Source of the DNA: an uncultured Methanomethylovorans sp. | GTDB lineage: Archaea; Halobacteriota; Methanosarcinia; Methanosarcinales; Methanosarcinaceae | Direction of reading: 5' to 3' | Assembly: GCF_963678545.1 (NCBI RefSeq) | Contig: NZ_OY782870.1 | Location: 1,674,001 to 1,738,000 of the forward strand | Length of the DNA: 64,000 bases | Shown here: one piece after another, positions 31,585 to 40,585 of the stretch | Layout: every line of letters starts with the position of its first letter | Position numbering within the stretch: the first letter of the stretch is position 1 | Translations under genes and position numbers: made by a program | The notes under the pieces: generated by a model | What the model was told of the DNA's origin: nothing | What the model saw: only the letters and a program-made list of their open reading frames with translations | The model's database searches: none

Positions 31585-32049
31585 ATGAAGAAGACCTTAT
31601 GCATCTTAATTATCATGTTTTTCATTACAATGGGCACTGCCGGCGCAGAACTTTTTAGCGATCTGGATAGAGCTATTACTGAATACAATGCTTACTATGA
31701 AGAACTTCCCAGTCCTCTGAAAGTGCTTCTCGGTAATGAGGGGATCTTGGCTAACATTACAATGAATGATGGCAGTCAACTGAATGTATATCTAGTTACG
31801 GAAAATGGCAGAGTTGATGAATTTGAAAAGGTCACACAGGTTGAAGATTATAAACCTACAGTGATCATAACTGCTGACGAAGATACAGTTACAAGCCTCA
31901 TAAATACCGCAGACCCTATTTCAGTCTACGAAGCTGCTTCTGAGAATGGGACTATTACTGTTGATCCAGTGGGCCCTGTAAGTACTGCTAAGTTTCTGGT
32001 TTATGATAATATCCTTGAACCAGGCTGGAATATTCTCAAAAGCCTTTAA
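31585..32049 (+). CDS. Small secreted protein of unknown function
   Basis: The frame is open from 31465, but the real start is probably ATG 31585: AGAGG precedes it and it opens a signal peptide (MKKTLCILIIMFFITMGTAGA). The mature protein of about 133 residues is acidic and looks like a mixed alpha/beta domain, with no cysteine and no anchor. Similar small exported proteins with NGTITVDPVGP-like tails occur in methanogens, but I recognise no named family. It stands alone after the DP2 promoter. Confidence 0.65.
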   Translation: MKKTLCILIIMFFITMGTAGAELFSDLDRAITEYNAYYEELPSPLKVLLGNEGILANITMNDGSQLNVYLVTENGRVDEFEKVTQVEDYKPTVIITADEDTVTSLINTADPISVYEAASENGTITVDPVGPVSTAKFLVYDNILEPGWNILKSL

Positions 32050-32177
32050 AAAGTAAAAAACTATAATGCCACCTAATAAGTGGCTCTTTTTTAAAATTAT
32101 GTTATGTTTCTAGCATGCCTTTGATATTTCACCAGCTTTTATTTTAAAGTGATCTACTAAAAAACTAAATATATTAT

Positions 32178-32592
32178 TCATACACTTTTATCATTGAAAT
32201 ATGATCCATTCCTGCATCATCAAAATATCACTACATTCGTGAAATCCGAATTTTCTGTAGAAACCTATAGCTTTGATCTGAGAATCAAGATACAATTTTT
32301 TAATGCCTTTTGCTTTAGCTTTTTCTAATAATTTTTCCATTAAAGCTTTTCCAACATTCATTCCCTATATGGTTTAAGGATACATATTCTTCCAAGCTTG
32401 AATCATCTTCCAAATATAATCTGCCAGTAGCTACGGTATATCATTAAAGTATATCAGTAAATGATGTGTTTGCTCATCGAATTCATCCTTTTCTATTAAT
32501 TCTGGGACTTTTTGTTCTTCTACAAATACCGTTTTCCTTACTTTGAAAGCTTCTTCAAATCCTTCTTTTCCATTAATCCATTCAAATTTCAT
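32178..32592 (-). pseudogene. Decayed GNAT-family acetyltransferase
   Basis: On the minus strand ATG 32592 opens a typical ElaA/GNAT N-terminus (KVRKTVFVEEQKVPE, then DEQTHHLL). A base loss just before VATGRLYLED breaks the frame. A second shift falls between VSLNHIG and MNVGKALMEKLLEKAKAKG, the acetyl-CoA-binding stretch. A third near the end separates FYRKFGFHECSDI from AGMDHISMIKVY. With three frameshifts in about 140 codons no functional product is possible. Flanking 32050-32177 and 32593-32767 hold nothing recognised. Confidence 0.85.
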
Positions 32593-32767
32593 GAGTTCAC
32601 TCTGCTCTGATATATTTGTAGAATATTTAGCTCATACTTCCCAATATATTGGGGAGATTCAACACTCAGCTTTACAAAAATTATCGTTTATTTTAAAAAC
32701 GAAAGCCTTATTAAGGCATGAATTTTATGCTAATCATCTTGTACATATAAAGGCTAGGTGATCTATT

Positions 32768-33580
32768 TTGAAAAAAATATTTAACATTGTATTTTTGGCA
32801 CTATTGATTGTGTCTTTGGTGACCATTTCTGGGTGTGCTGACAAAAATGCAGATGCAAATCAAACTTCAGAACAGACAGCAGCACCTTCAGGAACTGCAA
32901 ATGAAAAAGTCTATATTGTTGGAACAGAACCCTATTTCCCCCCATTTGAATATGCGGATGCTAATGTTAGCAGCAATATAATTGGTTTTGATGTTGATCT
33001 TATTAATGCCATTGCTGCAGATCAGGGATTTAAAGTAGAGTGGAAAGATCTCGAATTCGATGCTCTAATTCCTGCCCTTCAGTCTGGTCAGATCGATATA
33101 ATTGCTTCAGGTATGACCATTACAGCTGAACGTGAAGAAGCTGTAGATTTTACAGAACCTTATATCAATGCAGGTCTGGCTCTTGCTGTAGCTAATGACA
33201 ATGAAGAAATAAAAAGTGTTGATGAGTTGAAAGACAAAGTAGCTGCTGTGCAGCAGGGTTCTACTGGCTCCCAGGAAGCTGAGAAACTGAAAGCTGAAGG
33301 AAAAATCGGAGACATTATCTATCTTGCACATGTGAATGATATAATCCTCAACATCCAGAACGGTCGTGCAGATTTCACGATTAATGATCTGCCAGTTACT
33401 CAAGCATATATGAGCCAGAATCCTGGAGTCATAAAGATCGTGGATGATAATATTACCAGCGATTCATATGGTTTTGCAGTAAAGAGTGGAAACACAGAAC
33501 TCCTTAATATGCTTAACCAAGGTCTTGAGAACGTCAAGAAAGATGGAACATACGAAAAGATCATGCAAAAATACTTCTAA
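32768..33580 (+). CDS. Polar amino-acid ABC transporter, substrate-binding lipoprotein
   Basis: A 270-residue family-3 solute-binding protein: signal peptide, lipobox TISGC (Cys23), then the fold with YFPPFEYAD, GFDVDLINAIA, DGLIPALQSGQID-like FDALIPALQSGQIDIIASGM, and a C-terminal NQGLENVKKDGTYEKI. Such proteins deliver glutamine, arginine or other polar amino acids; ligand choice is not visible. The start is TTG 32768 with AGGTGAT upstream. A strong stem-loop separates it from the permease gene, which would let the binding protein be made in excess. Confidence 0.9.
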   Translation: MKKIFNIVFLALLIVSLVTISGCADKNADANQTSEQTAAPSGTANEKVYIVGTEPYFPPFEYADANVSSNIIGFDVDLINAIAADQGFKVEWKDLEFDALIPALQSGQIDIIASGMTITAEREEAVDFTEPYINAGLALAVANDNEEIKSVDELKDKVAAVQQGSTGSQEAEKLKAEGKIGDIIYLAHVNDIILNIQNGRADFTINDLPVTQAYMSQNPGVIKIVDDNITSDSYGFAVKSGNTELLNMLNQGLENVKKDGTYEKIMQKYF

Positions 33581-33589
33581 ACACCTTAA

Positions 33590-33624
33590 ATGGCATGCAA
33601 CAAATGTTGTATGTCATGTTTTTT
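33590..33624 (+). terminator. Intercistronic stem-loop with T-run between binding protein and permease
   Basis: A 13-pair stem with two G-T wobbles (33590-33602 with 33605-33617) and a minimal loop is followed by TTTTTT (33619-33624). It starts 10 bases after the stop codon of the binding-protein gene. It looks like a partial terminator or 3'-end stabiliser inside the operon. Confidence 0.75.
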
Positions 33625-33738
33625 CATATTGATATGTCAGATTCGCCATAGTCCTCATCGCTATGTTTATATTTAGTCTATGTATTGGCTATAAAAGCAG
33701 TTCTTCACATATTTCCAGTACGCCCTGAGGTAGTAAAG

Positions 33739-34431
33739 TTGTCTCTATTGGATACATATCTAAGTCACATTGTAAAAGTTATCCCTGATCTTCTTTTAGG
33801 ATCTGTGGTAACCATTGAAGTCACAAGTCTGGGTGTATTTTTTGGTATGATTTTAGGAACCATATCAGGGCTTGGAAAGCTCTCGAAAAACCAATTTTTC
33901 CGCTATCCTGCTATTGCATATGTCGATTTTATTAGAGGGACTCCTCTTCTAGTTCAAATATTGCTTTTTTACTATGGTATCCCGGGACTTTTCTCAAACA
34001 TAACGGGCAAACCTCTGTCTATTGATCCAATTCTTGCCGGTATTATTGTTTGTAGCATAAATAGTGGTGCCTATATTGCAGAGATTGTGCGTGCTGGTGT
34101 TCAGTCTATTGATAGGGGACAGATGGAAGCTGCGCGCTCACTAGGAATGACAGAAAGGATGGCTATGAAAGACATAATTCTTCCACAGGCTTTCAAAAGA
34201 ATAATACCGCCTCTTGGGAATGAATTTATCGCGCTGCTAAAGGACTCATCTCTTTTAGCTGTTATTGGAGTACACGAATTGTTAAAGAACGGTCAACTTT
34301 ACATTTCAAGGACCTTTGCACCTTTTCCTGTATTTATAGCTGTAGCCCTAATGTACCTTGTAATGACCATTGCAATATCCCGTCTTGTTGCATATTTGGA
34401 AAGGAGGCTTGGTGTAAGTGATAGTAATTAA
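33739..34431 (+). CDS. Polar amino-acid ABC transporter, permease
   Basis: A HisM/GlnP-type inner-membrane permease, about 230 residues, with five predicted helices and the EAA loop ([23 protein letters not shown]) that contacts the ATPase. The frame is open upstream to 33685, but TTG 33739 has TGAGGT eight bases before it and matches the usual family length. It overlaps the ATPase gene by 14 bases. Confidence 0.88.
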   Translation: MSLLDTYLSHIVKVIPDLLLGSVVTIEVTSLGVFFGMILGTISGLGKLSKNQFFRYPAIAYVDFIRGTPLLVQILLFYYGIPGLFSNITGKPLSIDPILAGIIVCSINSGAYIAEIVRAGVQSIDRGQMEAARSLGMTERMAMKDIILPQAFKRIIPPLGNEFIALLKDSSLLAVIGVHELLKNGQLYISRTFAPFPVFIAVALMYLVMTIAISRLVAYLERRLGVSDSN

Positions 34432-35140
34432 AGATTTATACAAAAATTTTGGAGACCTCCAGGTCCTTAAAGGCATATCAGTTACAATAAAGGACAGTGA
34501 AGTGGTGTGTGTAATAGGGCCATCTGGATCTGGAAAAAGCACTTTCCTTCGCTGCATCAATTTTCTGGAAACACCTACTTCTGGAGATATCTGGATAGAT
34601 GGAGAGATAATAACAGATCCACAGATCAACATCAATAAAATACGGGAGGAGGCTGGTATGGTTTTCCAGCATTTTAATCTCTTTCCTCATAAAACTACTC
34701 TTGAGAATGTGTCTCTTGCTCTTATAAAGGTTCGGAGACTTCCTAAAGAGGAAGCTGAAAAAAGAGCATTGGAGATATTGAGAAAAGTAGGACTGGAAGA
34801 TAAATCTCTTGTATATCCTGCAGCACTTTCCGGCGGACAAAAACAGCGCGTGGCAATAGCACGTGCCTTGGCGATGCATCCAAAGGTCATGCTTTTTGAT
34901 GAACCAACTTCTGCTCTTGATCCTGAAATGGTAGGGGAAGTATTGACTGTTATGAAAGACTTGGCAAAGATGGGAATGACAATGGTTGTAGTCACTCATG
35001 AAATAGGATTTGCACGGGAAGTCAGTGACAGAGTACTTTTTATGGACAGTGGGAAAATATTAGAGGAAGGCACACCTCAAAACATATTCAGCCATGCAAA
35101 AAATGAGAGAACCATTGCTTTTCTGAGTAAGGTGCTTTAA
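34418..35140 (+). CDS. Polar amino-acid ABC transporter, ATPase
   Basis: A GlnQ/HisP-type ATPase of 240 residues with Walker [11 protein letters not shown]-loop [10 protein letters not shown], signature LSGGQKQRV, Walker [13 protein letters not shown] and switch histidine VVVTHE. The start is GTG 34418, inside the end of the permease gene with GGAGG upstream. Thus all three genes of this transporter begin with TTG or GTG. Confidence 0.93.
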   Translation: MIVIKDLYKNFGDLQVLKGISVTIKDSEVVCVIGPSGSGKSTFLRCINFLETPTSGDIWIDGEIITDPQININKIREEAGMVFQHFNLFPHKTTLENVSLALIKVRRLPKEEAEKRALEILRKVGLEDKSLVYPAALSGGQKQRVAIARALAMHPKVMLFDEPTSALDPEMVGEVLTVMKDLAKMGMTMVVVTHEIGFAREVSDRVLFMDSGKILEEGTPQNIFSHAKNERTIAFLSKVL

Positions 35141-35293
35141 ATCATTTAATATACATTTAAAATTATTGTTCTGGTCACATCAATATTTCAACTTCTAAAA
35201 TAGGCTCATTATCTGAGTCTCAATAAGAAATCTATTGACTTTTGAAAATCTGCGCAAAAAAGATAAACAATGGAAAAATCATAGAAAGCTCTC

Positions 35294-36250
35294 ATGAGTG
35301 CAATTGAGATTACTGGCCTGACAAAAACTTTTGGTACCCTTATTGCAGTTGATAGGATGGATCTTTCCATCGATCGCGAGATCTTCGGTCTTCTCGGACC
35401 TAACGGCTCAGGTAAGACAACAACTGTCAAAATGCTGACCACTATCCTTTCTCCCACTTCAGGCGATGCATTCATATGCGGTCACTCAATTACCAGAAAT
35501 CCACGGAAAGTGAGGGATAGGATAAGCTATGTACCACAGGATATGGCCGTGGATGCCAAATTAACCGGAAGGGAAAACGTAATCTTTTTTGCAAAGCTCT
35601 ATGGTGTAAAAAGACCACGTGATATATCTGATGAAGTTCTTTCCAAGATGGAACTTGGTGATCGTGCAGACGATCTTGCAAGGACTTACTCAGGTGGTAT
35701 GCGTAGAAGACTTGAACTTGCACAGGCGCTTGTTCATGATCCTGAAGTGCTCTTTCTGGATGAGCCAACTATAGGGCTTGATGTTGCAGGCCGAAAAAAG
35801 ATATGGGAGCACATAATTGATCTAAAGGATAATGGAATGACCGTTTTTGTGACAACTCATTATATGGATGAGGCCAATTATGCCTGTGACAGAGTAGGAA
35901 TTATTGATCATGGTGTTGTGGTCGCGAATGCTTCGCCAGAAATACTTAAAGCAAATTGTTGCAGTGATATCATTTCTATTAGGGCTGATGGCCAGTATCA
36001 AGATGTTGTCATTGAAGGAGTTAAGTTCATCGGGCAAAATGGGGATGAACTGAAATTTGAGGCTCATTCGGGAGGCGAAACTGGTTTTGCTCTTGCCCGT
36101 GCACTCTCCGATTCTGGAATGAAAATTAAGTCTTTCGCTATAAAGCAGCCTACTCTGGATGATGTCTTCCTTTCCCTGGTTGCTGAACAGGAAGATATAG
36201 GTGAATTTGATTATCGGCGATTTAGGACAATGCTCAGGAGACGAGGATGA
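35294..36250 (+). CDS. ABC exporter ATPase, DrrA/CcmA type
   Basis: The 318-residue ATPase belongs to the group that pairs with ABC-2 permeases (daunorubicin-resistance type). It shows Walker A GPNGSGKTT, signature YSGGMRRRLELA, Walker B EVLFLDEPTIGLD, and the extra C-terminal domain ending in KQPTLDDVFLSLV, typical of DrrA. Its last bases (ATGA) overlap the start of the permease gene. Substrate unknown. Confidence 0.92.
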   Translation: MSAIEITGLTKTFGTLIAVDRMDLSIDREIFGLLGPNGSGKTTTVKMLTTILSPTSGDAFICGHSITRNPRKVRDRISYVPQDMAVDAKLTGRENVIFFAKLYGVKRPRDISDEVLSKMELGDRADDLARTYSGGMRRRLELAQALVHDPEVLFLDEPTIGLDVAGRKKIWEHIIDLKDNGMTVFVTTHYMDEANYACDRVGIIDHGVVVANASPEILKANCCSDIISIRADGQYQDVVIEGVKFIGQNGDELKFEAHSGGETGFALARALSDSGMKIKSFAIKQPTLDDVFLSLVAEQEDIGEFDYRRFRTMLRRRG

Positions 36251-36972
36251 TTCAGACATTTTATTATCTCGAACGTGATTTCCGGCGCTGGTTTCGTGGA
36301 AAGATAAATGTTGTATCTGCACTTGTGATGCCTGCAGCATGGCTCATATTTGTAGGTCTGGCTCTTCCCATCCGTTTCACTGATAATTATCTTGATTTCA
36401 TTACTCCAGGTATCCTTGTACTGACAATGCTCGGTGCTTCCCTGCAGGGAGGTGCTCTTCTCATGTTTGACAAGGTTTTGGGTTTTCTGCCAAAGTTCCT
36501 TGCAATGCCCGCTCCACGTGAGACCATCTTGTTTGGGAAGATCCTTTTCATAACTCTTCGGGGACTGATACAGTCGACTGTTATCCTTATCTTTGCGGTG
36601 GTACTTGGAGCGCACTTTTTGGATCCATTGCTTCTCATCCAGACCTATCTTATACTTATGATCTTTGGGATGTTGCTTTCCTCAGTAATGACTACAGTTG
36701 CCCTTTCCCTTGAGGACCATGATTCTTATTCAGCATTTAATGCCATGATTTCCATGCCCCTTTTCTTCACAAGTAGTGCACTGATGCCTTATGATCAGAT
36801 GCCAGGGTGGCTTGCAACCATTGCCAGATTGAACCCTGTAAGTTATGCAATCGATGGTGTTCGGGAAGTACAGGCCGGTATTTTCCCTGTAAATACATTC
36901 TTGGGATTAATAGTCGGAACTACCATTGTACTTGCTATCAGCATATCTGTATTCAGAAAAGCTACAGTATAA
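36247..36972 (+). CDS. ABC-2 type exporter permease
   Basis: A 241-residue ABC-2 permease with six predicted helices and the conserved MLGASLQGGALLMFDKVLGF and LFFTSSALMPYDQMPGWLATIARLNP segments; the latter is the classical ABC-2 signature before the last helix. It is translationally coupled to the ATPase by a 4-base overlap. Export of lipids, drugs or a surface component is possible; nothing nearby points to one. Confidence 0.92.
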   Translation: MIQTFYYLERDFRRWFRGKINVVSALVMPAAWLIFVGLALPIRFTDNYLDFITPGILVLTMLGASLQGGALLMFDKVLGFLPKFLAMPAPRETILFGKILFITLRGLIQSTVILIFAVVLGAHFLDPLLLIQTYLILMIFGMLLSSVMTTVALSLEDHDSYSAFNAMISMPLFFTSSALMPYDQMPGWLATIARLNPVSYAIDGVREVQAGIFPVNTFLGLIVGTTIVLAISISVFRKATV

Positions 36973-37050
36973 TTTATATTGTAGAGTAGTGTTTTTGAAT
37001 TAGAAAAGAAAAATGAGTTTTCAGGAAAGATCGGATCTTTTTCTTTCCTA

Positions 37051-37284
37051 TCACTTTAATTTCTTAAGAGAACGGCGTACCATGATGTTTGATAACATTG
37101 TATAGAGGAAAATGACAATTCCTGTCCATAGTAATGGAACTCCTATAGTTTCTTTTCCCAAATATGAAGATACTAGTCCTATGGATAAAATAACAATATT
37201 TAGCCGAGTCAGTTGCTTATTTGTCTTTAGTATTGTAATGTATCGTTGCTTTGCATGTAACTGATCTTTTTTGTACCCTTTCAT
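37051..37284 (-). CDS. Small two-helix membrane protein
   Basis: A 77-residue protein with a basic N-terminus, two transmembrane helices (about 29-45 and 49-66) and a basic C-terminal tail. AGGTG precedes ATG 37284, which lies 8 bases after the sua5 stop, so it is the third gene of the RuBisCO-like/sua5 operon. No family is recognised. Confidence 0.65.
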   Translation of the reverse strand: MKGYKKDQLHAKQRYITILKTNKQLTRLNIVILSIGLVSSYLGKETIGVPLLWTGIVIFLYTMLSNIMVRRSLKKLK

Positions 37285-37292
37285 AAATACAC

Positions 37293-38342
37293 CTATAGCT
37301 GGATTATCATTTCTGAGGCTTTTCTAAGCCTGTTCATTACAGCTGCACCTACGCCTTCACGCGTAAAAGAACCATCGGCAAGTATGATGTTTACTCCTTT
37401 CTCATCCAAAGCACGTAATCCCATGAACAGATTTCTAGCTACTTCTTCAGGTTTATCTTTGCCACCAAGATATACAACATCGTTTGTCAAGGAAAAAAGA
37501 TCAGTACTTGTTATCAATAAACCCACTCTGGCTCCTTTGAAGGTGAAATCGGCATACATTTCACGGATCTTATTTGACACAAGATCTTGAGTTCCTTCCA
37601 GAAGCATAACAGTTGCACTTGGAGAATAATGGGTATATTTCATACCTGGTGACCTTGCAATATCCGGTGCATCTACCATATGGTCACTGTACCCTATATC
37701 AACTTCTCCTATGATCTCCTCTATTTTCTTTGCGGATACATAGCCTGGTCTTAATATGGCAGGTTTCCCTCCGCTAACATCGATAACTGTGGATTCGACG
37801 CCTATGCATGTGCTTCCTGCATCTATTATAGCATCTATTTTTCCTTCCAGATCTTGCAGCACATGGGTCGCAGTCGTAGGGCTTGGACGGCCTGAAATAT
37901 TTGCACTCGGTGCTGCAATGGGTTTACCAGATATTCTTATAAGTTCTCGTGCAACAATATCACTTGGCATCCTTACAGCAACGGTATCTAGTCCACCGGT
38001 AGTGATATCGGGTACAGTTTCAGTTCTTTTAAGGATAAGTGTCAATGGGCCTGGCCAGAAAGCCTCCATGAGGGATAGGGCCTTTGGGGGAATTTCTAAA
38101 ACCAGTTTATCTAATTGTTCTACAGATGCCACATGTACAATAAGTGGATTGTCTGCAGGCCGACCTTTTGCATAGAAGATCTTGTTAACGGCTACAGGGT
38201 CAAGTGCATTGGCTCCAAGTCCGTATACGGTTTCTGTAGGAATGGCAACAGTACCACCTCTTTGTATTATATCAGCACATTCCCTGATAACTTCAGAGAA
38301 GTTGGTAGTGTTTATTTTGAAAATCTTTGTCTGTTTACTCAT
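37293..38342 (-). CDS. sua5: Threonylcarbamoyl-AMP synthase (Sua5/YrdC)
   Basis: Sua5 makes threonylcarbamoyl-AMP from threonine, bicarbonate and ATP for the t6A modification of tRNAs. The YrdC domain is seen in GGTVAIPTETVYGLGANA, KGRPADNPLIVH and GKPIAAPSANISGRPSPT, and the C-terminal Sua5 domain begins near residue 225 (SPGMKYTHYSPSA). It has 349 residues from ATG 38342; an earlier ATG at 38363 overlaps the upstream gene and neither has a good ribosome site. It may be co-transcribed with the RuBisCO-like gene. Confidence 0.93.
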   Translation of the reverse strand: MSKQTKIFKINTTNFSEVIRECADIIQRGGTVAIPTETVYGLGANALDPVAVNKIFYAKGRPADNPLIVHVASVEQLDKLVLEIPPKALSLMEAFWPGPLTLILKRTETVPDITTGGLDTVAVRMPSDIVARELIRISGKPIAAPSANISGRPSPTTATHVLQDLEGKIDAIIDAGSTCIGVESTVIDVSGGKPAILRPGYVSAKKIEEIIGEVDIGYSDHMVDAPDIARSPGMKYTHYSPSATVMLLEGTQDLVSNKIREMYADFTFKGARVGLLITSTDLFSLTNDVVYLGGKDKPEEVARNLFMGLRALDEKGVNIILADGSFTREGVGAAVMNRLRKASEMIIQL

Positions 38343-38352
38343 TTTGATAGTA

Positions 38353-39636
38353 TTATGCGCCATTATTCAAGGCAGCTTGTAATTCTGCATGGGTCATTCC
38401 GTACTCTTCAAGGGGTGTACCAGCGAGCATTGCATTAATAGCCTGCCTGCAAGCTTTTGCACCAGCAATGGTTCCCATTGGATGTGAATATATAGTACTG
38501 TCAAATTGCATTATAATATCTTTGCCGAAAATACTCATCATTTCATTTACTAGTGTGGGGTCTAATTTACAGGAAGCAGCAGGTAACATAGGCTTAACCC
38601 CATCCCAATTTTGGGAAAGAATATGCATTTTTTCCTTTTCTCTTACTTTATCCATGATGAAGCAATCGCGCAGAGCGATTAACTCTTTTTTAACATCGTG
38701 AGTTTTATCAAAATCTCCTATATACAACTGATCAAATCCTACAAGACGTGCAAGCTTTGTCATTAGATATGTACTGATACAGTACTCATTCATTCGGGTA
38801 AAGGCATCATATCCTATCATATTTGCATGTATTGCAAGTCCTAGTTCTTCAGTGACATCTCGCAATGTCTGAAGAGTACTCCAGCCCGTGTGAAGAGCAT
38901 TGATCATTATGTAATGGCCACCTATATTGCTTATAAAATTTGCTCTCCTTATCATTTCTTCACAAGTGGGAGCAGTGATATTGCATATGTACATCTTTCG
39001 CTCACCTGTGCTCTCTTCAGCATCGTCCTTTGCTTTGAATGTAAGTTCAGCACGTTTTTCAAATCTGTTGAACTTCTGATCTGTCAGATTCTCATCATCC
39101 TTCACCAGATCACATCCTCCTATAAAACAATTATATGCTACTTTAGCATGTGTCGCTGAATCAAGTCCAACCTTTGGGGTTACTGTAGCACATAATAATG
39201 GACGATCATAAACTCCGAGAAGTTCTCTCACTCCTACTACACCATACTTGGGTCCCCACAATTCGCTGAGCGGATCTGCTGGGAAGGTAATATCATTCAA
39301 CTTGAGCTTATTAATCATTTTACTATTGAATATGTTACCTGCAACAGCACTGAGTATCTGTGTCACTGAGCAAAACTCAAACAGGTCTTGTGAATAGGAT
39401 ACTTTTACAGTATGCTTTTTCTTGTCGATGTAGAATACATGGGGCTTAAGTCTCTCTGCTATTTTTGGACTCAATAGCGATATATCAGTCCAATTGCCTA
39501 TGGAACTTTCCTTTGCCATGTGATTACATACATCCTCAAACACAATTCCAGAAGCTGGTTCTAGATGGTATTCACATATAAACTCATTTTCATCAGGAAT
39601 ATATCCAATGTCAATGTACTCTTTTAACATGCCCAT
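38353..39636 (-). CDS. RuBisCO-like protein, related to archaeal form III but active site changed
   Basis: A 427-residue homologue of the RuBisCO large subunit, closest in look to form III. The metal site is intact (Lys179, Asp181, Glu182 in GGCDLVKDDENLT) and Glu43, Trp49 and Asn101 of the N-terminal half are kept. Yet the catalytic Lys of KPK is Thr153, the HRAMH stretch reads NMIGY (272-276), the loop-6-preceding His is Tyr305, loop 6 lacks the GK motif (308-313 DFDKTH), SGG is SCK (355-357) and the phosphate-binding GG is DS (379-380). It should not fix CO2; an enolase or isomerase reaction on another sugar or thiosugar phosphate is possible. Confidence 0.88.
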   Translation of the reverse strand: MGMLKEYIDIGYIPDENEFICEYHLEPASGIVFEDVCNHMAKESSIGNWTDISLLSPKIAERLKPHVFYIDKKKHTVKVSYSQDLFEFCSVTQILSAVAGNIFNSKMINKLKLNDITFPADPLSELWGPKYGVVGVRELLGVYDRPLLCATVTPKVGLDSATHAKVAYNCFIGGCDLVKDDENLTDQKFNRFEKRAELTFKAKDDAEESTGERKMYICNITAPTCEEMIRRANFISNIGGHYIMINALHTGWSTLQTLRDVTEELGLAIHANMIGYDAFTRMNEYCISTYLMTKLARLVGFDQLYIGDFDKTHDVKKELIALRDCFIMDKVREKEKMHILSQNWDGVKPMLPAASCKLDPTLVNEMMSIFGKDIIMQFDSTIYSHPMGTIAGAKACRQAINAMLAGTPLEEYGMTHAELQAALNNGA

Positions 39637-40093
39637 CTCTTTATATTGAGAGGTTATCAGATAAGTATTGTGTTATGCTAATGGTATGCTCTTTACGAAC
39701 AATTCTAAGTAATTGCTTTTTATCATTTGAACGTAAAATTTAGCTTAAATGAATATGTTTTCATAAGATAAGCTTTATATATCATTAATTCGTATGAAGG
39801 GCAAGTGAGCGGGTACAACATTTTTAACCCCACTCCCACACTAACCCCCACTCCCCAACCCGCTCACATGATTATTTGGGAGGAAAAGAGTATTAAACTT
39901 TTTGTGGGTAATTGTTTTTAGATGTTTCTAACATAATATGATTATTTCACTATGCTTTTTTTATGTGTAGATTTATAAAGTCAATTAACAGTGTAAAACT
40001 AGATGAACCTCTATATGATGAAAAATGTAAAAAGAATTTTGCCGACAGATAAAGCCGGCAATCATATTTTCAAAATTTTTTAATATGAGATAA
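39637..40093. other. Intergenic region upstream of the RuBisCO-like gene, holding a candidate RNA
   Basis: No protein gene is seen in these 457 bases. The main structure is the hairpin at 39805-39867, listed separately. The remainder is A/T-rich, with T-runs near 39899 and 39913 that could end a plus-strand transcript. Confidence 0.6.
39802..39870 (+). ncRNA. Candidate structured RNA with C-rich loop
   Basis: Ten perfect pairs GTGAGCGGGT/ACCCGCTCAC (39805-39814 with 39858-39867) enclose a 43-base, strikingly C-rich loop with no G (repeats of ACCCC, CACTCCC). A TATA box (TTTATATATC, 39774-39783) stands at the right distance for transcription to start at the foot of the stem. The loop resembles the anti-Shine-Dalgarno sense and could pair with GGAG/GGGGT ribosome sites. 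The G+C richness contrasts sharply with the A/T-rich surroundings. Confidence 0.45.
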
Positions 40094-40297
40094 TTAGTAT
40101 CTCTTTGGTGGCCTGTGAGCTGGTAGGCAGTCCCTACAATATACTGGTCTGTCGGGGTCAGGTGCGAAAGGTACCTGTGTTTCCTTACCACAGTCTGCGC
40201 AGGTTGCATTGTGCATTTCTCTGTTTTCCCTGTTGAAACCACTACGGTCACTGCCGCCTCTGTTTCCCTGGAATGATCCGGATCCTCTGCGGTCCAT
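40094..40297 (-). CDS. Small CxxC/CxxC zinc-ribbon protein
   Basis: A 67-residue protein with a basic, Gly/Arg/Ser-rich N-terminus and a zinc-binding domain: CADCGKETQVPFAPDPDRP then YCRDC (Cys33, Cys36, Cys54, Cys57). Proteins of this pattern are common in methanogens and in several bacterial groups; a nucleic-acid-binding role is usually assumed. It has a strong GGAGGT site before ATG 40297, suggesting high expression. It stands alone. Confidence 0.85.
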   Translation of the reverse strand: MDRRGSGSFQGNRGGSDRSGFNRENREMHNATCADCGKETQVPFAPDPDRPVYCRDCLPAHRPPKRY

Positions 40298-40585
40298 ATC
40301 TTTTACCTCCTATCTAGTTTATATCAATCTATCCAAAAGAGACACTCTGTTTGCAATAGGAGGCTTTTTGAACATAATTGACTACTTTATACATCGTTTT
40401 TTTAAATATAATGCTTTTGCTCTGAAAAGGCTAAAAAATCCCCTTAATATCAAACGGTAGATTGTGATTTTATTTCAAATAGATAAATATTATATAATTC
40501 AAGTATAACTATTTTATCATTAATGTTTACCAGATTGTTTCTATAGCAACAGGGTTCATAAGGTATCAGGTGCAGATGGTAATCT

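Noticed and set aside
32543..32761. 72-codon plus-strand open frame
   Set aside because: It runs partly antisense to the decayed GNAT gene and has no signals of its own.
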